Assembly (NCBI GenBank): GCA_902802795.1
Contig: CADCNI010000020.1
Span: 1 to 61,148 of the forward strand
DNA: 61,148 nucleotides
Reading direction: 5' to 3'
Source of the DNA: an uncultured Ruminococcus sp.
GTDB lineage: Bacteria; Bacillota; Clostridia; Oscillospirales; Acutalibacteraceae
The position numbers and the translations under genes are program-made. The notes beneath the pieces are model-generated. The model was not told where the DNA came from, did not search any database, and was given only the letters and a program-made list of their open reading frames with translations. Below are positions 43,295 through 51,114 of this stretch, piece after piece (position 1 is the first letter of the stretch; each line of letters opens with the position of its first letter).

Positions 43295-43454
43295 TATAGC
43301 AATCCAAATAATCAGGGAGACAAAAGGAGGCGATGATGGTGAGTGCAGGGCAAGGCGGAGGACGACGGTGGGCTGGCGACCACCTAGGACGACAACGCAG
43401 CCATGTGCTCACCAGCGCGCCGAACTTGTCTTTTTGTTTGTTTGGATTGCTATA
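43295..43454. mobile_element. MITE (TAGCAATCC ends, TA target) in the leader of the NACHT gene
   Basis: Element proper 43297-43452 with ends TAGCAATCCAAA/TTTGGATTGCTA, flanked by TA on both sides. It is nearly identical, in reverse orientation, to the copy at 45932-46108, which has one extra 17-bp internal duplication. The right-to-left NACHT transcript would run through it. Confidence 0.9.
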
Positions 43455-43470
43455 GTAAAAATATGATATC

Positions 43471-43499
43471 ATTATATCGTATCATTTCATATAAGTAAA
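43471..43499 (-). promoter_or_regulatory. Probable promoter of the NACHT operon
   Basis: On the minus strand: TTTACT (43499-43494), 17 bases, TATAAT (43476-43471). It lies beyond the MITE, about 190 bases before the TTG start. A dyad (ATGATAC...GATATCAT) overlaps the -10 box and could bind a regulator. Confidence 0.55.
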
Positions 43500-43532
43500 G
43501 AGAAAAAATATGAATTTTTATTAATAAAATAC

Positions 43533-43571
43533 AAAAAGCGGAGACAATTTCTTAGAAAACTGTCTCTGCTT
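43533..43571 (-). terminator. Terminator of the DAHP synthase gene
   Basis: AAGCGGAGACA with TGTCTCTGCTT; on the minus strand the stem is followed by TTTTTGTATTTT. Confidence 0.75.
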
Positions 43572-43600
43572 ATGGTTATGCGTAAAAAGCAACGGTATCT

Positions 43601-44623
43601 TTACAGCGTGTCGGCGATATCCAGCACCAGACGTTCGCTCTTGTCCCAGCCGAGGCAGGGGTCGGTGATGGATTTGCCGTAAACGCCGCCGTCCACCGAC
43701 TGATTGCCGTCCTCGATGTAGCTTTCGATCATCAGCCCCTTGACCATGCGGGCAATGTCGCCGTTGTGATTGCGGGAATGCAGCACCTCCTTGCAGATGC
43801 GGATCTGTTCGATGTACTGCTTGTTGGAGTTGCTGTGGTTCACGTCCACGATGACCGCCGGATTGAGAAGGCCGCGCGCGGCATACATGTCATGCAGCAG
43901 AATCAGGTCCTCGTAGTGGTAATTCTGCATATTGCGGCCGTGCTTGTTGACCGAACCGCGCAGGATGGCGTGGGCGAGGGGATTGCCTTCCGTTTCGACC
44001 TCCCAGCCGCGGTAAAGGAAGGTGTGGCTGAGCTGCGCGGCCTTGATGGAGTTGAGCATGACGCTCAGATCGCCGCTGGTGGGGTTCTTCATGCCAACGG
44101 GAACGGCGATGCCGCTGGAAGTCAGGCGGTGCTGCTGGTTCTCCACCGAACGCGCGCCCACCGCGACATACGACAGCAGGTCGCTGAGGTAGCGGTAGTT
44201 TTCGGGATAGAGCATTTCGTCCGCGCAGACAAATCCCGTTTCCTCGATGGCGCGGGTGTGCAGACGGCGGATGGCGATCAGACCTTCGAGAAGATCGGGC
44301 TTTTTGGTGGGATCGGGCTGGGTGGCCATGCCCTTGTATCCCTCGCCCGTGGTGCGGGGCTTGTTGGTGTAGATACGGGGGATGATGATGATTTTGTCCT
44401 TGACCTTTTCCTGCAATCCCGCGAGGCGGCCGATGTAATCCATGACGGAGGTTTCGTTGTCCGCCGAGCAGGGGCCGATGATGAGCAGGAATTTATCGCT
44501 CTGGCCGGTGAATACGTCGGCGATCATCGCGTCACGCGCCGCTTTGATTTCGGCGCAGCGCTGCGAAATGGGGAACTGTTCCTTGATATCCTGCGGAATG
44601 GGGAGTTTTCTGATGAAATTCAT
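43601..44623 (-). CDS. aroG: 3-deoxy-7-phosphoheptulonate (DAHP) synthase, AroG type
   Basis: 340 residues. First step of aromatic amino-acid synthesis: PEP plus erythrose 4-phosphate. Motifs: LLIIGPCSADNE (about 47-58), IPRIYTNKPRTTGEGYKGM with PEP-binding Arg and Lys, ADEMLYPEN, GARSVENQQHR, VGMKNPTSGD, and IVDVNHSNSNK for metal binding. The length and the N-terminal extension fit the type I alpha enzymes that are feedback-controlled by Phe or Tyr. ATG 44623 has GAGAGGAAA upstream. The 5' leader has a striking four-copy repeat. Confidence 0.96.
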   Translation of the reverse strand: MNFIRKLPIPQDIKEQFPISQRCAEIKAARDAMIADVFTGQSDKFLLIIGPCSADNETSVMDYIGRLAGLQEKVKDKIIIIPRIYTNKPRTTGEGYKGMATQPDPTKKPDLLEGLIAIRRLHTRAIEETGFVCADEMLYPENYRYLSDLLSYVAVGARSVENQQHRLTSSGIAVPVGMKNPTSGDLSVMLNSIKAAQLSHTFLYRGWEVETEGNPLAHAILRGSVNKHGRNMQNYHYEDLILLHDMYAARGLLNPAVIVDVNHSNSNKQYIEQIRICKEVLHSRNHNGDIARMVKGLMIESYIEDGNQSVDGGVYGKSITDPCLGWDKSERLVLDIADTL

Positions 44624-44650
44624 AAATGCTGTTTCCTCTCAAAAATAATA

Positions 44651-44722
44651 GCTGATTTTTTAGCATCTGCTAAGGATTTAGCGAACGCTAAGAATTTAGC
44701 GGATGCTAAGAATTTAGCAGTT
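44651..44722 (-). repeat. Four 18-bp tandem repeats in the aroG leader
   Basis: Units 44651-44668, 44669-44686, 44687-44704 and 44705-44722, each a form of GCTAAGAATTTAGCGGAT. Each can form a small hairpin (GCTAA/TTAGC). They are followed upstream by the hairpin AAAGCG-TAA-CGCTTT. All lie between promoter and ribosome site. Confidence 0.85.
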
Positions 44723-44753
44723 TAAAGCGTAACGCTTTTATGTGCTGAATAAC

Positions 44754-44782
44754 AGTATATCCTATCTCTCTTGGAATTGCAA
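44754..44782 (-). promoter_or_regulatory. Sigma-A promoter of aroG
   Basis: On the minus strand: TTGCAA (44782-44777), 17 bases, TATACT (44759-44754). The leader would be about 124 bases. Confidence 0.7.
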
Positions 44783-44790
44783 GTGTTTTT

Positions 44791-45744
44791 TTATGAAATA
44801 GCGTTTGCTTGGCAGAATTTTCCCACGATTTCCTCGATGAAGTCGGGGCGCGCGATTTTGCTTCGCCAATCGGCGGGAATGCCCTCGTAGCCGTAAAGCA
44901 GTCCTGCGAGAGCGCCCGCCACGCAGGCGGCGGTGTCGGTGTCGCCCCCGAAATTGACCGCGCACAGAATACAGTCGCGGTAGCTGTGGGTATTCATCAG
45001 GCTCCACAGGGCGCATTCCAGCGTGCTGACGACATAACCGGAACTGTGGATTTCGTCGCGTGACAGGGAGAAGAAATTCTCTCCCAGAACGCGCCCGTAT
45101 TCGTCCCGTTCCGACGAATAGGCGGGATCCGCGTAGAAGATTCCCGCTCTTTGCAGTCCCTCGGTCACGGCGGCTTTGGCGGGATTCTCAATGAGCGCCA
45201 GCGCAACGCAGGTGAAGATGCCGCAGCCGATCTGCGAACGGAGATGGGCGTGCGTGAGCCGGGAAAGCGCGTGGCTGAGGAGTACCGCTTCTTCTGGGGT
45301 CAGTCCGTGGGCGGCGGCATAGAGCGCGGCGGGAAGGATGCGCATAAGCGACCCGTTGCCGTTGCTGTGTTCGTCGTCTAACCCGCAATCCTCAATATCC
45401 CCGAAGCGGGCATAATTCATCAGAGCAAAAGATGTGGTGCCGCCGATGTCAAAGCAGTCGTGATAGGGTGTGTATTCTCCCTTTGTTTGCCACGAGACAA
45501 AGGCTTTCATAATCGCGTGAAAATCCCTTTTCTCGTCGAGGTTGTCAAGCGTGCAGAGAATCATGGACGTATCGTCCGACCATGTGCCGACAGGCTGACC
45601 GTAGGTACCGTGTCCGACCATATCGACGGCGGGGGACAGCATCATCCGGTCGGGGCTGTGAAATTCGTAGGGAACGCCCACCGCGTCGCCGATCGCCGCT
45701 CCGAACACCGCGCCGCGCACGGTTTGCAATGTGATGTGTTTCAT
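44791..45744 (-). CDS. ADP-ribosylglycohydrolase family protein
   Basis: 317 residues. The DraG/ARH3-type fold is shown by GAAIGDAVGVPYEF (about 14-27), TWSDDTSM (metal ligands, about 54-61), EHSNGNGSLMRI, and NFGGDTDTAACVAGALAG (second metal site, about 267-284). It removes ADP-ribose from proteins or nucleic acids. ATG 45744 has AAAGGAT upstream. No ADP-ribosyltransferase is visible nearby, so it may act on endogenous or phage-borne modification. It lies between two inverted MITE copies together with aroG. Confidence 0.92.
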   Translation of the reverse strand: MKHITLQTVRGAVFGAAIGDAVGVPYEFHSPDRMMLSPAVDMVGHGTYGQPVGTWSDDTSMILCTLDNLDEKRDFHAIMKAFVSWQTKGEYTPYHDCFDIGGTTSFALMNYARFGDIEDCGLDDEHSNGNGSLMRILPAALYAAAHGLTPEEAVLLSHALSRLTHAHLRSQIGCGIFTCVALALIENPAKAAVTEGLQRAGIFYADPAYSSERDEYGRVLGENFFSLSRDEIHSSGYVVSTLECALWSLMNTHSYRDCILCAVNFGGDTDTAACVAGALAGLLYGYEGIPADWRSKIARPDFIEEIVGKFCQANAIS

Positions 45745-45807
45745 ATTTTTTGTTATCCTTTCTTTTTGTGCAACGGATAGCCAACAGCTAATGGCTAACC
45801 ACTGACC

Positions 45808-46114
45808 ACAACTTAGGGAAAATAACTCCCTCCGTCACGCCTACGGCGTGCCACCTCCCTCAAAGAGGGAGGCAATATTCGGCTCCCTCTTTGAGGGGGC
45901 TGTCAGCGTAGCTGACTGGGGGGAGTGCGCTTATAGCAATCCAAACAAACAAAAAGACAAGTTCGGCGCGCTGGTGAGCACATGGCTGCGTTGTCGTCCT
46001 AGGTGGGCGCCAGCCCACCGTCGTCCTCAGCCCACCGTCGTCCTCCGCCTTGCCCTGCACTCACCATCATCGCCTCCTTTTGTCTCCCTGATTATTTGGA
46101 TTGCTATAAGTTGT
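45808..46114. repeat. Palindromic CTCCCTC repeat interrupted by a MITE
   Basis: Left end ACAACTTA (45808-45815), right end TAAGTTGT (46107-46114), the same ends as the element at 13703-13829. The MITE 45932-46108 is inserted at the TA of the right end. Confidence 0.8.
45932..46108. mobile_element. MITE (TAGCAATCC ends, TA target), second copy
   Basis: 177 bp including the TA duplications. It is the reverse complement of 43295-43454 apart from about one base change and a 17-bp tandem duplication (CAGCCCACCGTCGTCCT twice, near 46010-46043). The TA target duplication is confirmed by the interrupted host repeat. Confidence 0.92.
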
Positions 46115-46184
46115 TGATAGTGAATGGCTAACCGCTAACCGCTAACGGCTAACAGCTAACGGCTAACAGCTAACGGCTAACGGC
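46113..46184. repeat. Heptamer repeat array (reverse GTTAGCN)
   Basis: About nine units GCTAACG/GCTAACC/GCTAACA; the last supplies the TAG stop of the deoB-cdd gene on the minus strand. Confidence 0.8.
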
Positions 46185-47749
46185 TACAGCGTAAATCCCA
46201 GCGGGAGCAGGTCGGAGAGGGTATATTCCTCCCATCCGTCGGCTTTGGCGAGAATAATGGAAAAATCCGGGGCGCAAAATTCCTGCATGACCTGACGGCA
46301 GACGCCGCAGGGCGGGCAGATGCCGGAGATCACGCCGTCCTTGCCGCCCGCAATGGCGATCATGACAAAGCCGCGTTCTCCCTCGCTGACTGCCTTGGCA
46401 AAAGCGGTGCGTTCGGCGCAGAGGGAGGGGGAAAAGGCGCCGTTTTCGACGTTGCAGCCCGTGTAGATCTTTCCGCTTTTGCCGAGAAGCGCCGCGCCGA
46501 CGTGAAAGCCGGAATAAGGGCAATAGGCACGCAAAGCGGCCTGTCTGGCGAGCTGCGCCAGATGGACGCGGATATCGCTGATTTCCCCAAAGAAGCTGCG
46601 ACCGGCGCAGGGAAAATCCACGCCGAAGACGTCCGTTACGGTGGCGGCGATGTCCGCGAAGGTGTCCCGCGTGCCGAGATTGACGGGAAGCGCCGACTTT
46701 CCGTACACCAGCAGGGGAATATATTCGCGCGTGTGGTCGGTGCTGTTGTCGGCGGGGTCACAGCCGTGGTCGGCAGTGATCATCAGCAGGTCATTCTCCC
46801 GCAGCTTGGGCAGAAAGCCGCCCAGCCATCTGTCAAAGGCGGAGAGCGCCGCCGCGTAGCCCTCCACGTCCTGACGGTGGCCGTAGAGCATATCGAAATC
46901 CACCAGATTGACGTAGCACAGCCCATGAAAATCCTTTTCCGCGATCTTCGCCGTGACGCGCATGCCCTCGTCGTTGCCGGAGGTGGCATACTTCTGTGTG
47001 ATGCCGCGTCCGGCAAACAAATCCTTGATTTTGCCGACCGAAATCACATCATATCCCGCGCCGGACAGCGCGTCGAGCATGGTGTCCTGCGGCGGCGGCA
47101 GGGAAAAATCGTGGCGGCGGGAGGTGCGGGTGAAGTGACCCGGCTGCCCGGTAAAGGGACGGGCGATGACGCGTCCCACGCCGTGCTCCCCGACAAGGAG
47201 GTTCCGCGCGGCTTCGCAGTAAGCGTAGAGCGTCTCAACGGGAACGATCTCCTCATGCGCGGCGATCTGAAAGACGCTGTCCGCCGAAGTGTAGACGATC
47301 AGCTTGCCGGTTTTCATGTGTTTCTCGCCGTAGTCGGCAATGACCTGTGTGCCGGAATAAGGCAGATTGCAGAGAACACCGCGCCCGGTGCGGCGGGAAA
47401 ATTCGTCGAGAATCTCCTGCGGAAACCCGTCCGGATAGGTGGGGAGGGGACGGGGAGAGACAACGCCCGCCATTTCCCAGTGACCCACGGTGGAATCCTT
47501 GCCGCGGGACAATTCGCCCAGACGGCAGACCGCCGCTCCGGGCGAATCGGCGGTGCCGAGGAATCCCAGCCCGTCGATATTCCCGATGCCGAGCCGCCGC
47601 AGATTCGGAAGAAACAGCCTGTCGGAGTCCGCGACGCTGCGCAAGGTATGCGCCCCCGCGTCACCGAAATCCGCCGCGTCAGGCAATGCGCCCGCGCCCA
47701 CGCTGTCCAGCACGATCAGAAACACACGGCGAATGTCTGGCAGATGCAT
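46184..47749 (-). CDS. deoB-cdd: Phosphopentomutase-cytidine deaminase fusion
   Basis: 521 residues. Residues 1-395 are phosphopentomutase: FLIVLDSVGAGALPDA (metal Asp), GKDSTVGHWEMAG with the phospho-Thr, SADSVFQIAAHE, LVDFDMLYGH, MITADHGCDP, DHTREYIPLLVY. Residues about 396-521 are a cytidine deaminase: CPYSGFHVGAALL, CNVENGAFSPSLCAERTA (zinc Cys and catalytic Glu) and PPCGVCRQVMQEF (two zinc Cys). No stop or ribosome site separates them, so it is a real fusion in the sequence as given. It couples cytidine deamination to ribose 1-phosphate isomerisation. deoD lies directly upstream and deoC at 33 kb. Confidence 0.94.
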   Translation of the reverse strand: MHLPDIRRVFLIVLDSVGAGALPDAADFGDAGAHTLRSVADSDRLFLPNLRRLGIGNIDGLGFLGTADSPGAAVCRLGELSRGKDSTVGHWEMAGVVSPRPLPTYPDGFPQEILDEFSRRTGRGVLCNLPYSGTQVIADYGEKHMKTGKLIVYTSADSVFQIAAHEEIVPVETLYAYCEAARNLLVGEHGVGRVIARPFTGQPGHFTRTSRRHDFSLPPPQDTMLDALSGAGYDVISVGKIKDLFAGRGITQKYATSGNDEGMRVTAKIAEKDFHGLCYVNLVDFDMLYGHRQDVEGYAAALSAFDRWLGGFLPKLRENDLLMITADHGCDPADNSTDHTREYIPLLVYGKSALPVNLGTRDTFADIAATVTDVFGVDFPCAGRSFFGEISDIRVHLAQLARQAALRAYCPYSGFHVGAALLGKSGKIYTGCNVENGAFSPSLCAERTAFAKAVSEGERGFVMIAIAGGKDGVISGICPPCGVCRQVMQEFCAPDFSIILAKADGWEEYTLSDLLPLGFTL

Positions 47750-47769
47750 GATACAAAACCTCCTTGAAA

Positions 47770-47817
47770 TAATGTGAAGTGTGAAATGTGAAGTGTGAAA
47801 TGTGAAGTGTGAAATGA
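47770..47817. repeat. Heptamer repeat array (GTGAAGT / GTGAAAT)
   Basis: About seven units upstream of the deoB-cdd ribosome site, on the side of deoD. Confidence 0.75.
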
Positions 47818-47821
47818 GGCA

Positions 47822-47916
47822 TAAAAATGGAGGAATAACAAAAAAGAAAGAAAAAGCGAAGCGTAACTAGCGAGCGTCTTTTTTCTTTTTTATTTTTCTC
47901 CGCTAAATTTTCATTT
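47822..47916. repeat. Partial MITE-like element overlapping the deoD stop
   Basis: Purine tract, AAGCGAAGCGTAACTAGCGAGCG, and the right end CTAAATTTTCATTT (47903-47916). The deoD stop codon (TGA on the minus strand) lies in this end sequence. The left arm is missing. Confidence 0.65.
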
Positions 47917-48639
47917 GCTTCCCACTCGAAGCGCCGTTTCGAGGGCAATTTCCATCATGGTGGTGAAGGTGGTCTGGCGTTCCTCGGCGGTGGTTTCCTC
48001 TCCTGTGAGGATGTGATCGGAGACGGTGAAAATGCCGAGGGCGCGTTTGCCGCAGCGCGCCGCGTTCATATACAGCGCGGCGGCTTCCATCTCGATGCAG
48101 AGCACGCCCATTTTACTCCACTGCGCGGTGGCGGTGGGGTCGTCGCAATAAAAGGTGTCGGAGGAAAGGCAGCTTCCGACGTGATAGGCCGTGCCGAGGT
48201 GCTCCGCGCAGTCGATGGCGGTCTTCATCAGGGTATAATCGGCGATCGGCGCGAAAGTGCCGGGGAGACGGTACTGGGAAGCGTAAGCGGAGTTGGTGCA
48301 GGCGCTCATGGCGAATACGACGTCGCGCACATGCACCTTTTCATTGATCGCGCCCGCCGTGCCGACGCGGATGATGTTTTCCACGCCGAAGAAGTGGTAA
48401 AGCTCATAGCTGTAGATGCCGATGGAGGGCATACCCATGCCGGAAGCCATCACAGAAACGCGCTGACCGTTGTAGGTTCCCGTGTAGCCCTGAATGCCGC
48501 GCACGTTGTTGACCAGCACCGCGTCGGTCAGATAGGTTTCCGCGATGAATTTCGAGCGGAGCGGGTCGCCGGGCATCAGCACGGTCGGCGCGAAATCGCC
48601 GGGGTTCGCATGGATGTGGGGGGTAGGGGTGTTTGACAT
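47911..48639 (-). CDS. deoD: Purine-nucleoside phosphorylase, DeoD type
   Basis: 242 residues from ATG 48639, with AAGGAG 8 bases upstream; the frame is open 12 codons further but without a ribosome site. It cleaves purine (deoxy)nucleosides with phosphate. Hexameric PNP motifs: ANPGDFAPTVLMPGDPLRSK, ASGMGMPSIGIYSYEL (GMG phosphate loop), RVGTAGA, IEMEAAALY and VSDH with the catalytic Asp. The last codons GSK and the stop are read in the start of a repeat element. The gene pair with deoB-cdd gives ribose 1-phosphate to ribose 5-phosphate conversion. Confidence 0.95.
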   Translation of the reverse strand: MSNTPTPHIHANPGDFAPTVLMPGDPLRSKFIAETYLTDAVLVNNVRGIQGYTGTYNGQRVSVMASGMGMPSIGIYSYELYHFFGVENIIRVGTAGAINEKVHVRDVVFAMSACTNSAYASQYRLPGTFAPIADYTLMKTAIDCAEHLGTAYHVGSCLSSDTFYCDDPTATAQWSKMGVLCIEMEAAALYMNAARCGKRALGIFTVSDHILTGEETTAEERQTTFTTMMEIALETALRVGSK

Positions 48640-48683
48640 AATACAACTCCTTTTGAAATGAAAATGAAACAGCATGAATATCG

Positions 48684-48740
48684 GAAAAAAACAAACAACC
48701 GCATTTGCATGTCGAACGGTTCATCCATAGCAAATGCGGT
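48684..48740 (-). terminator. Terminator of the pyrophosphatase gene
   Basis: ACCGCATTTGC (48698-48708) with GCAAATGCGGT (48730-48740); on the minus strand it is followed by TTGTTTGTTTTTTT. Confidence 0.8.
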
Positions 48741-48792
48741 GTTGTATTATCCTCTGATTTTCAGTTACCGCATCGGAAACCGCGCGGAATCA

Positions 48793-49896
48793 TCAGTCCT
48801 TGCTTTCAAGAACGGTGGTCATAGCGGGAATGATCTGCTTCTTTCTGGAAAGATTCTCTTTGAAGATAAAGAGATCTCCGTCCTGCGTGCAATCGAAGGA
48901 TTTCAGGAGCAGTTCACTTGCGCCTTCGCCGTAGGCGACCATGTACATCATGTTTTCGTCGCTGTCTTCCTTGGCGTTGGAAACCTTTGCAAAGAGCATA
49001 TCCAGTCCCATTTCGGCGTAGTTTTCTTCCATGACCTTGACCATTCTTTCGGCGAGGTCGCGGGTCTTTTCTTCGCCGTACGCGTCAAGGCTCGCCATGC
49101 CGAAGGTCTTGCCGCCGATCTCGTAGTCCTTGTAATCCGAGAGGAAAATTTCCTTGTCGGACAAACCTTCATAGGACATTTCCGCTTCCGCCATGCCGGT
49201 ATACAGCGCTTCCGTATCCTCCACGCCGGCGATTTCCCTGAGTTCATCGTAGGCGGTCTGATCCAGATCGGTCACGCTTCTCTTCATGTTGTGTGTGTCG
49301 GAAATGATGGAAACGAGCATATATTTCGCCATGTCCTCCGGGATCTCCACACCGCATTCGCGATAGGCGAGGTACACCAAAGAAGCCGTCGCTCCCACAG
49401 GCGCGCATCTGACATTGATAAGCTCGCTGACGTTCACGTCGCCGATACCGTGGTGATCCAGAATGCCCACAACCTTCGCGCCGTTCATGCCGTCGATGGC
49501 CTGCGAATAGCTGCTGTGATCCACCAGCACAAACTGCTTGCCTTCGGCATTGTCCACAATGGCAGGGGATTCGATGCCGAGCTGTGCATACGCGTAGGAC
49601 GTTTCCTTGTTGAGTTCACCGCTGACGGCTGCCTGTGCTTTGATGCCGAGGCGGTTGAGCAGACCGGCGTACGCAACAGCCGAACCGACAGTGTCGGCAT
49701 CCGGCGTTTTGTGTCCGATGACATAGGTGGTTTCCTCACCGTAATCGAAACTTGTGAGCAGACTGCGGTAGCAGGTCATCGGTACGTCACTGGCGCTTAC
49801 TGTGTTTTTGCTGTCTGTCCTGTGACACGCAACCAGACCGACCGTCAGCAGGCACACAACCGCAGCTGAAACGGCTTTGAAGAGTACGTTTTTCAT
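48793..49896 (-). CDS. Family II inorganic pyrophosphatase (DHH) with lipoprotein signal
   Basis: 367 residues from ATG 49896, with CAGGAGT upstream. Residues 1-22 are a signal peptide with lipobox VGLVAC (Cys about 24). Then comes a manganese-type pyrophosphatase: GHKTPDADTVGSAVAY, VLVDHSSYSQ, GILDHHGIGDV (DHH), SDTHN, and the C-terminal substrate motif LSRKKQIIP. PpaC enzymes are normally cytoplasmic; this one should be a lipoprotein on the outer face of the membrane. Second-motif residues (DHSSYSQ where the family usually has DHNE) are unusual. Substrate could be external pyrophosphate, polyphosphate or another phosphoester. Confidence 0.9.
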   Translation of the reverse strand: MKNVLFKAVSAAVVCLLTVGLVACHRTDSKNTVSASDVPMTCYRSLLTSFDYGEETTYVIGHKTPDADTVGSAVAYAGLLNRLGIKAQAAVSGELNKETSYAYAQLGIESPAIVDNAEGKQFVLVDHSSYSQAIDGMNGAKVVGILDHHGIGDVNVSELINVRCAPVGATASLVYLAYRECGVEIPEDMAKYMLVSIISDTHNMKRSVTDLDQTAYDELREIAGVEDTEALYTGMAEAEMSYEGLSDKEIFLSDYKDYEIGGKTFGMASLDAYGEEKTRDLAERMVKVMEENYAEMGLDMLFAKVSNAKEDSDENMMYMVAYGEGASELLLKSFDCTQDGDLFIFKENLSRKKQIIPAMTTVLESKD

Positions 49897-49925
49897 TATA
49901 AAGACTCCTGTCATATTTTATTTCG

Positions 49926-49994
49926 TCACTCCGGTTTCGTTGCGACGACCGGAAGTGACAGGGGGAATTATAGCACACATTCTCCGCAAATGCA
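49926..49994 (-). promoter_or_regulatory. Promoter and leader hairpin of the pyrophosphatase gene
   Basis: On the minus strand: TTGCAT (49994-49989), 17 bases, TATAAT (49971-49966), then a leader stem TCACTTCCGGT/ACCGGAGTGA (49960-49926) before the ribosome site. Confidence 0.65.
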
Positions 49995-50075
49995 ATACCG
50001 TATCCTCCGTTTTTTGAGAGGTGTTTCGTAGTTTTTTTGAGAGAAGTTTCGGATTTTTTTGTGATATGGCAGACA

Positions 50076-50966
50076 TCATGGCTGCGGCAGGCGGACAGTG
50101 AAGGTCAGGGTGTCGCCGGACAGTTGTGCCGAAACGTCGCCGCCCAGCTGCTCCGCCAGAATCCTGACGATGGAAAGCCCCAGTCCGGTGGATTTGCGGC
50201 GGGCTTTGTCTCCCGTGTAAAAGCGGTCAAAGAGCCGATTTATGTCGATTTTTCCGGGGTCTTTGACGGGATTGGCAACCGTCAGCACCGCCATGCCATC
50301 CTGCTGCGTGACCGACACCGTGATATCCCCGGCGGCGTGCTGGAGACAGTTGCGAATGAGATTCTGGATAATGCGCACCGTGCGTTCGCGGTCGGCACAG
50401 ACCGACACCTGCCCGAATTCGCCCAAGTGAACGGTCAGCCCTTTTTCCTCCAGTTGCGGCACCGCCGCGGCGAGGCATTCGGCTGTCTCGTCGGTCAGGC
50501 AAAAGACCTCGGGCGTAAGCTCGCTGTCGTCGCTCAGCAGGCAGGAATATTCAAAGAAATGCTCGATCAGATCGCCGAGTTCGTCGGTGTGCTTCCGGAT
50601 GACCCGTATGCGTTCGAGCTGCTGCGGCTGGGCGAGCGTTTTCTCCAAAAGCTGCACATATCCCTTGACGGAGGTGAGGGGGGTGCGCAGGTCGTGGGAG
50701 ATATTGGCGATGGTGTCGCGGAACTGTTTTTCTTCCCTTTCGAGGGTTTGCCGTTTTTTCTCGTCTTCTTCCAGGCAGCGGTTGATATCCGCCGCCAGCC
50801 GGATGGCGGAGGGGTCGAGCAGCGCGGTATGAATGGAATTGCGCGAGCCGTCCGACAGGCGTTTTTCGAGCTGCCGGCTGAGGGAACGCATCTGCATTTT
50901 CAGATGAATCAGCCACGCCGTCACCAGCAGGAGCAGCAGGCAAAGAATGATAATCGTGTACTTCAT
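50076..50966 (-). CDS. Sensor histidine kinase
   Basis: 296 residues from ATG 50966 with AGAGGG upstream; the frame is open to 51086 without a ribosome site. One N-terminal membrane helix (about 5-22) and almost no extracytoplasmic part, as in intramembrane-sensing kinases near ABC transporters. H-box ANISHDLRTPLTS (about 96-108), N-box IQNLIRNCLQHA, and G-box KSTGLGLSIV. No response regulator gene is found in the window. It is last in a minus-strand set after an ABC ATPase and permease, so it may control or sense through this exporter. Confidence 0.92.
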   Translation of the reverse strand: MKYTIIILCLLLLLVTAWLIHLKMQMRSLSRQLEKRLSDGSRNSIHTALLDPSAIRLAADINRCLEEDEKKRQTLEREEKQFRDTIANISHDLRTPLTSVKGYVQLLEKTLAQPQQLERIRVIRKHTDELGDLIEHFFEYSCLLSDDSELTPEVFCLTDETAECLAAAVPQLEEKGLTVHLGEFGQVSVCADRERTVRIIQNLIRNCLQHAAGDITVSVTQQDGMAVLTVANPVKDPGKIDINRLFDRFYTGDKARRKSTGLGLSIVRILAEQLGGDVSAQLSGDTLTFTVRLPQP

Positions 50967-51114
50967 TGGCATCACCCTCTTTATTGTACATGAAATGTTG
51001 TCCGATGTCAAATCAATCGTGCAAATAAACCAAAAAAATCCATTGCAAAGCCCCCGCGTACAGGAAAAACGCGCAGGGCTTGGCAACGGTGAGGTGATAG
51101 ATAATCATAATCAC

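Noticed and set aside
43280-43472. N-terminal extension of the NACHT protein
   Set aside because: The extra codons are MITE sequence; the same peptide appears in the other MITE copy. The TTG 43277 start has a ribosome site.
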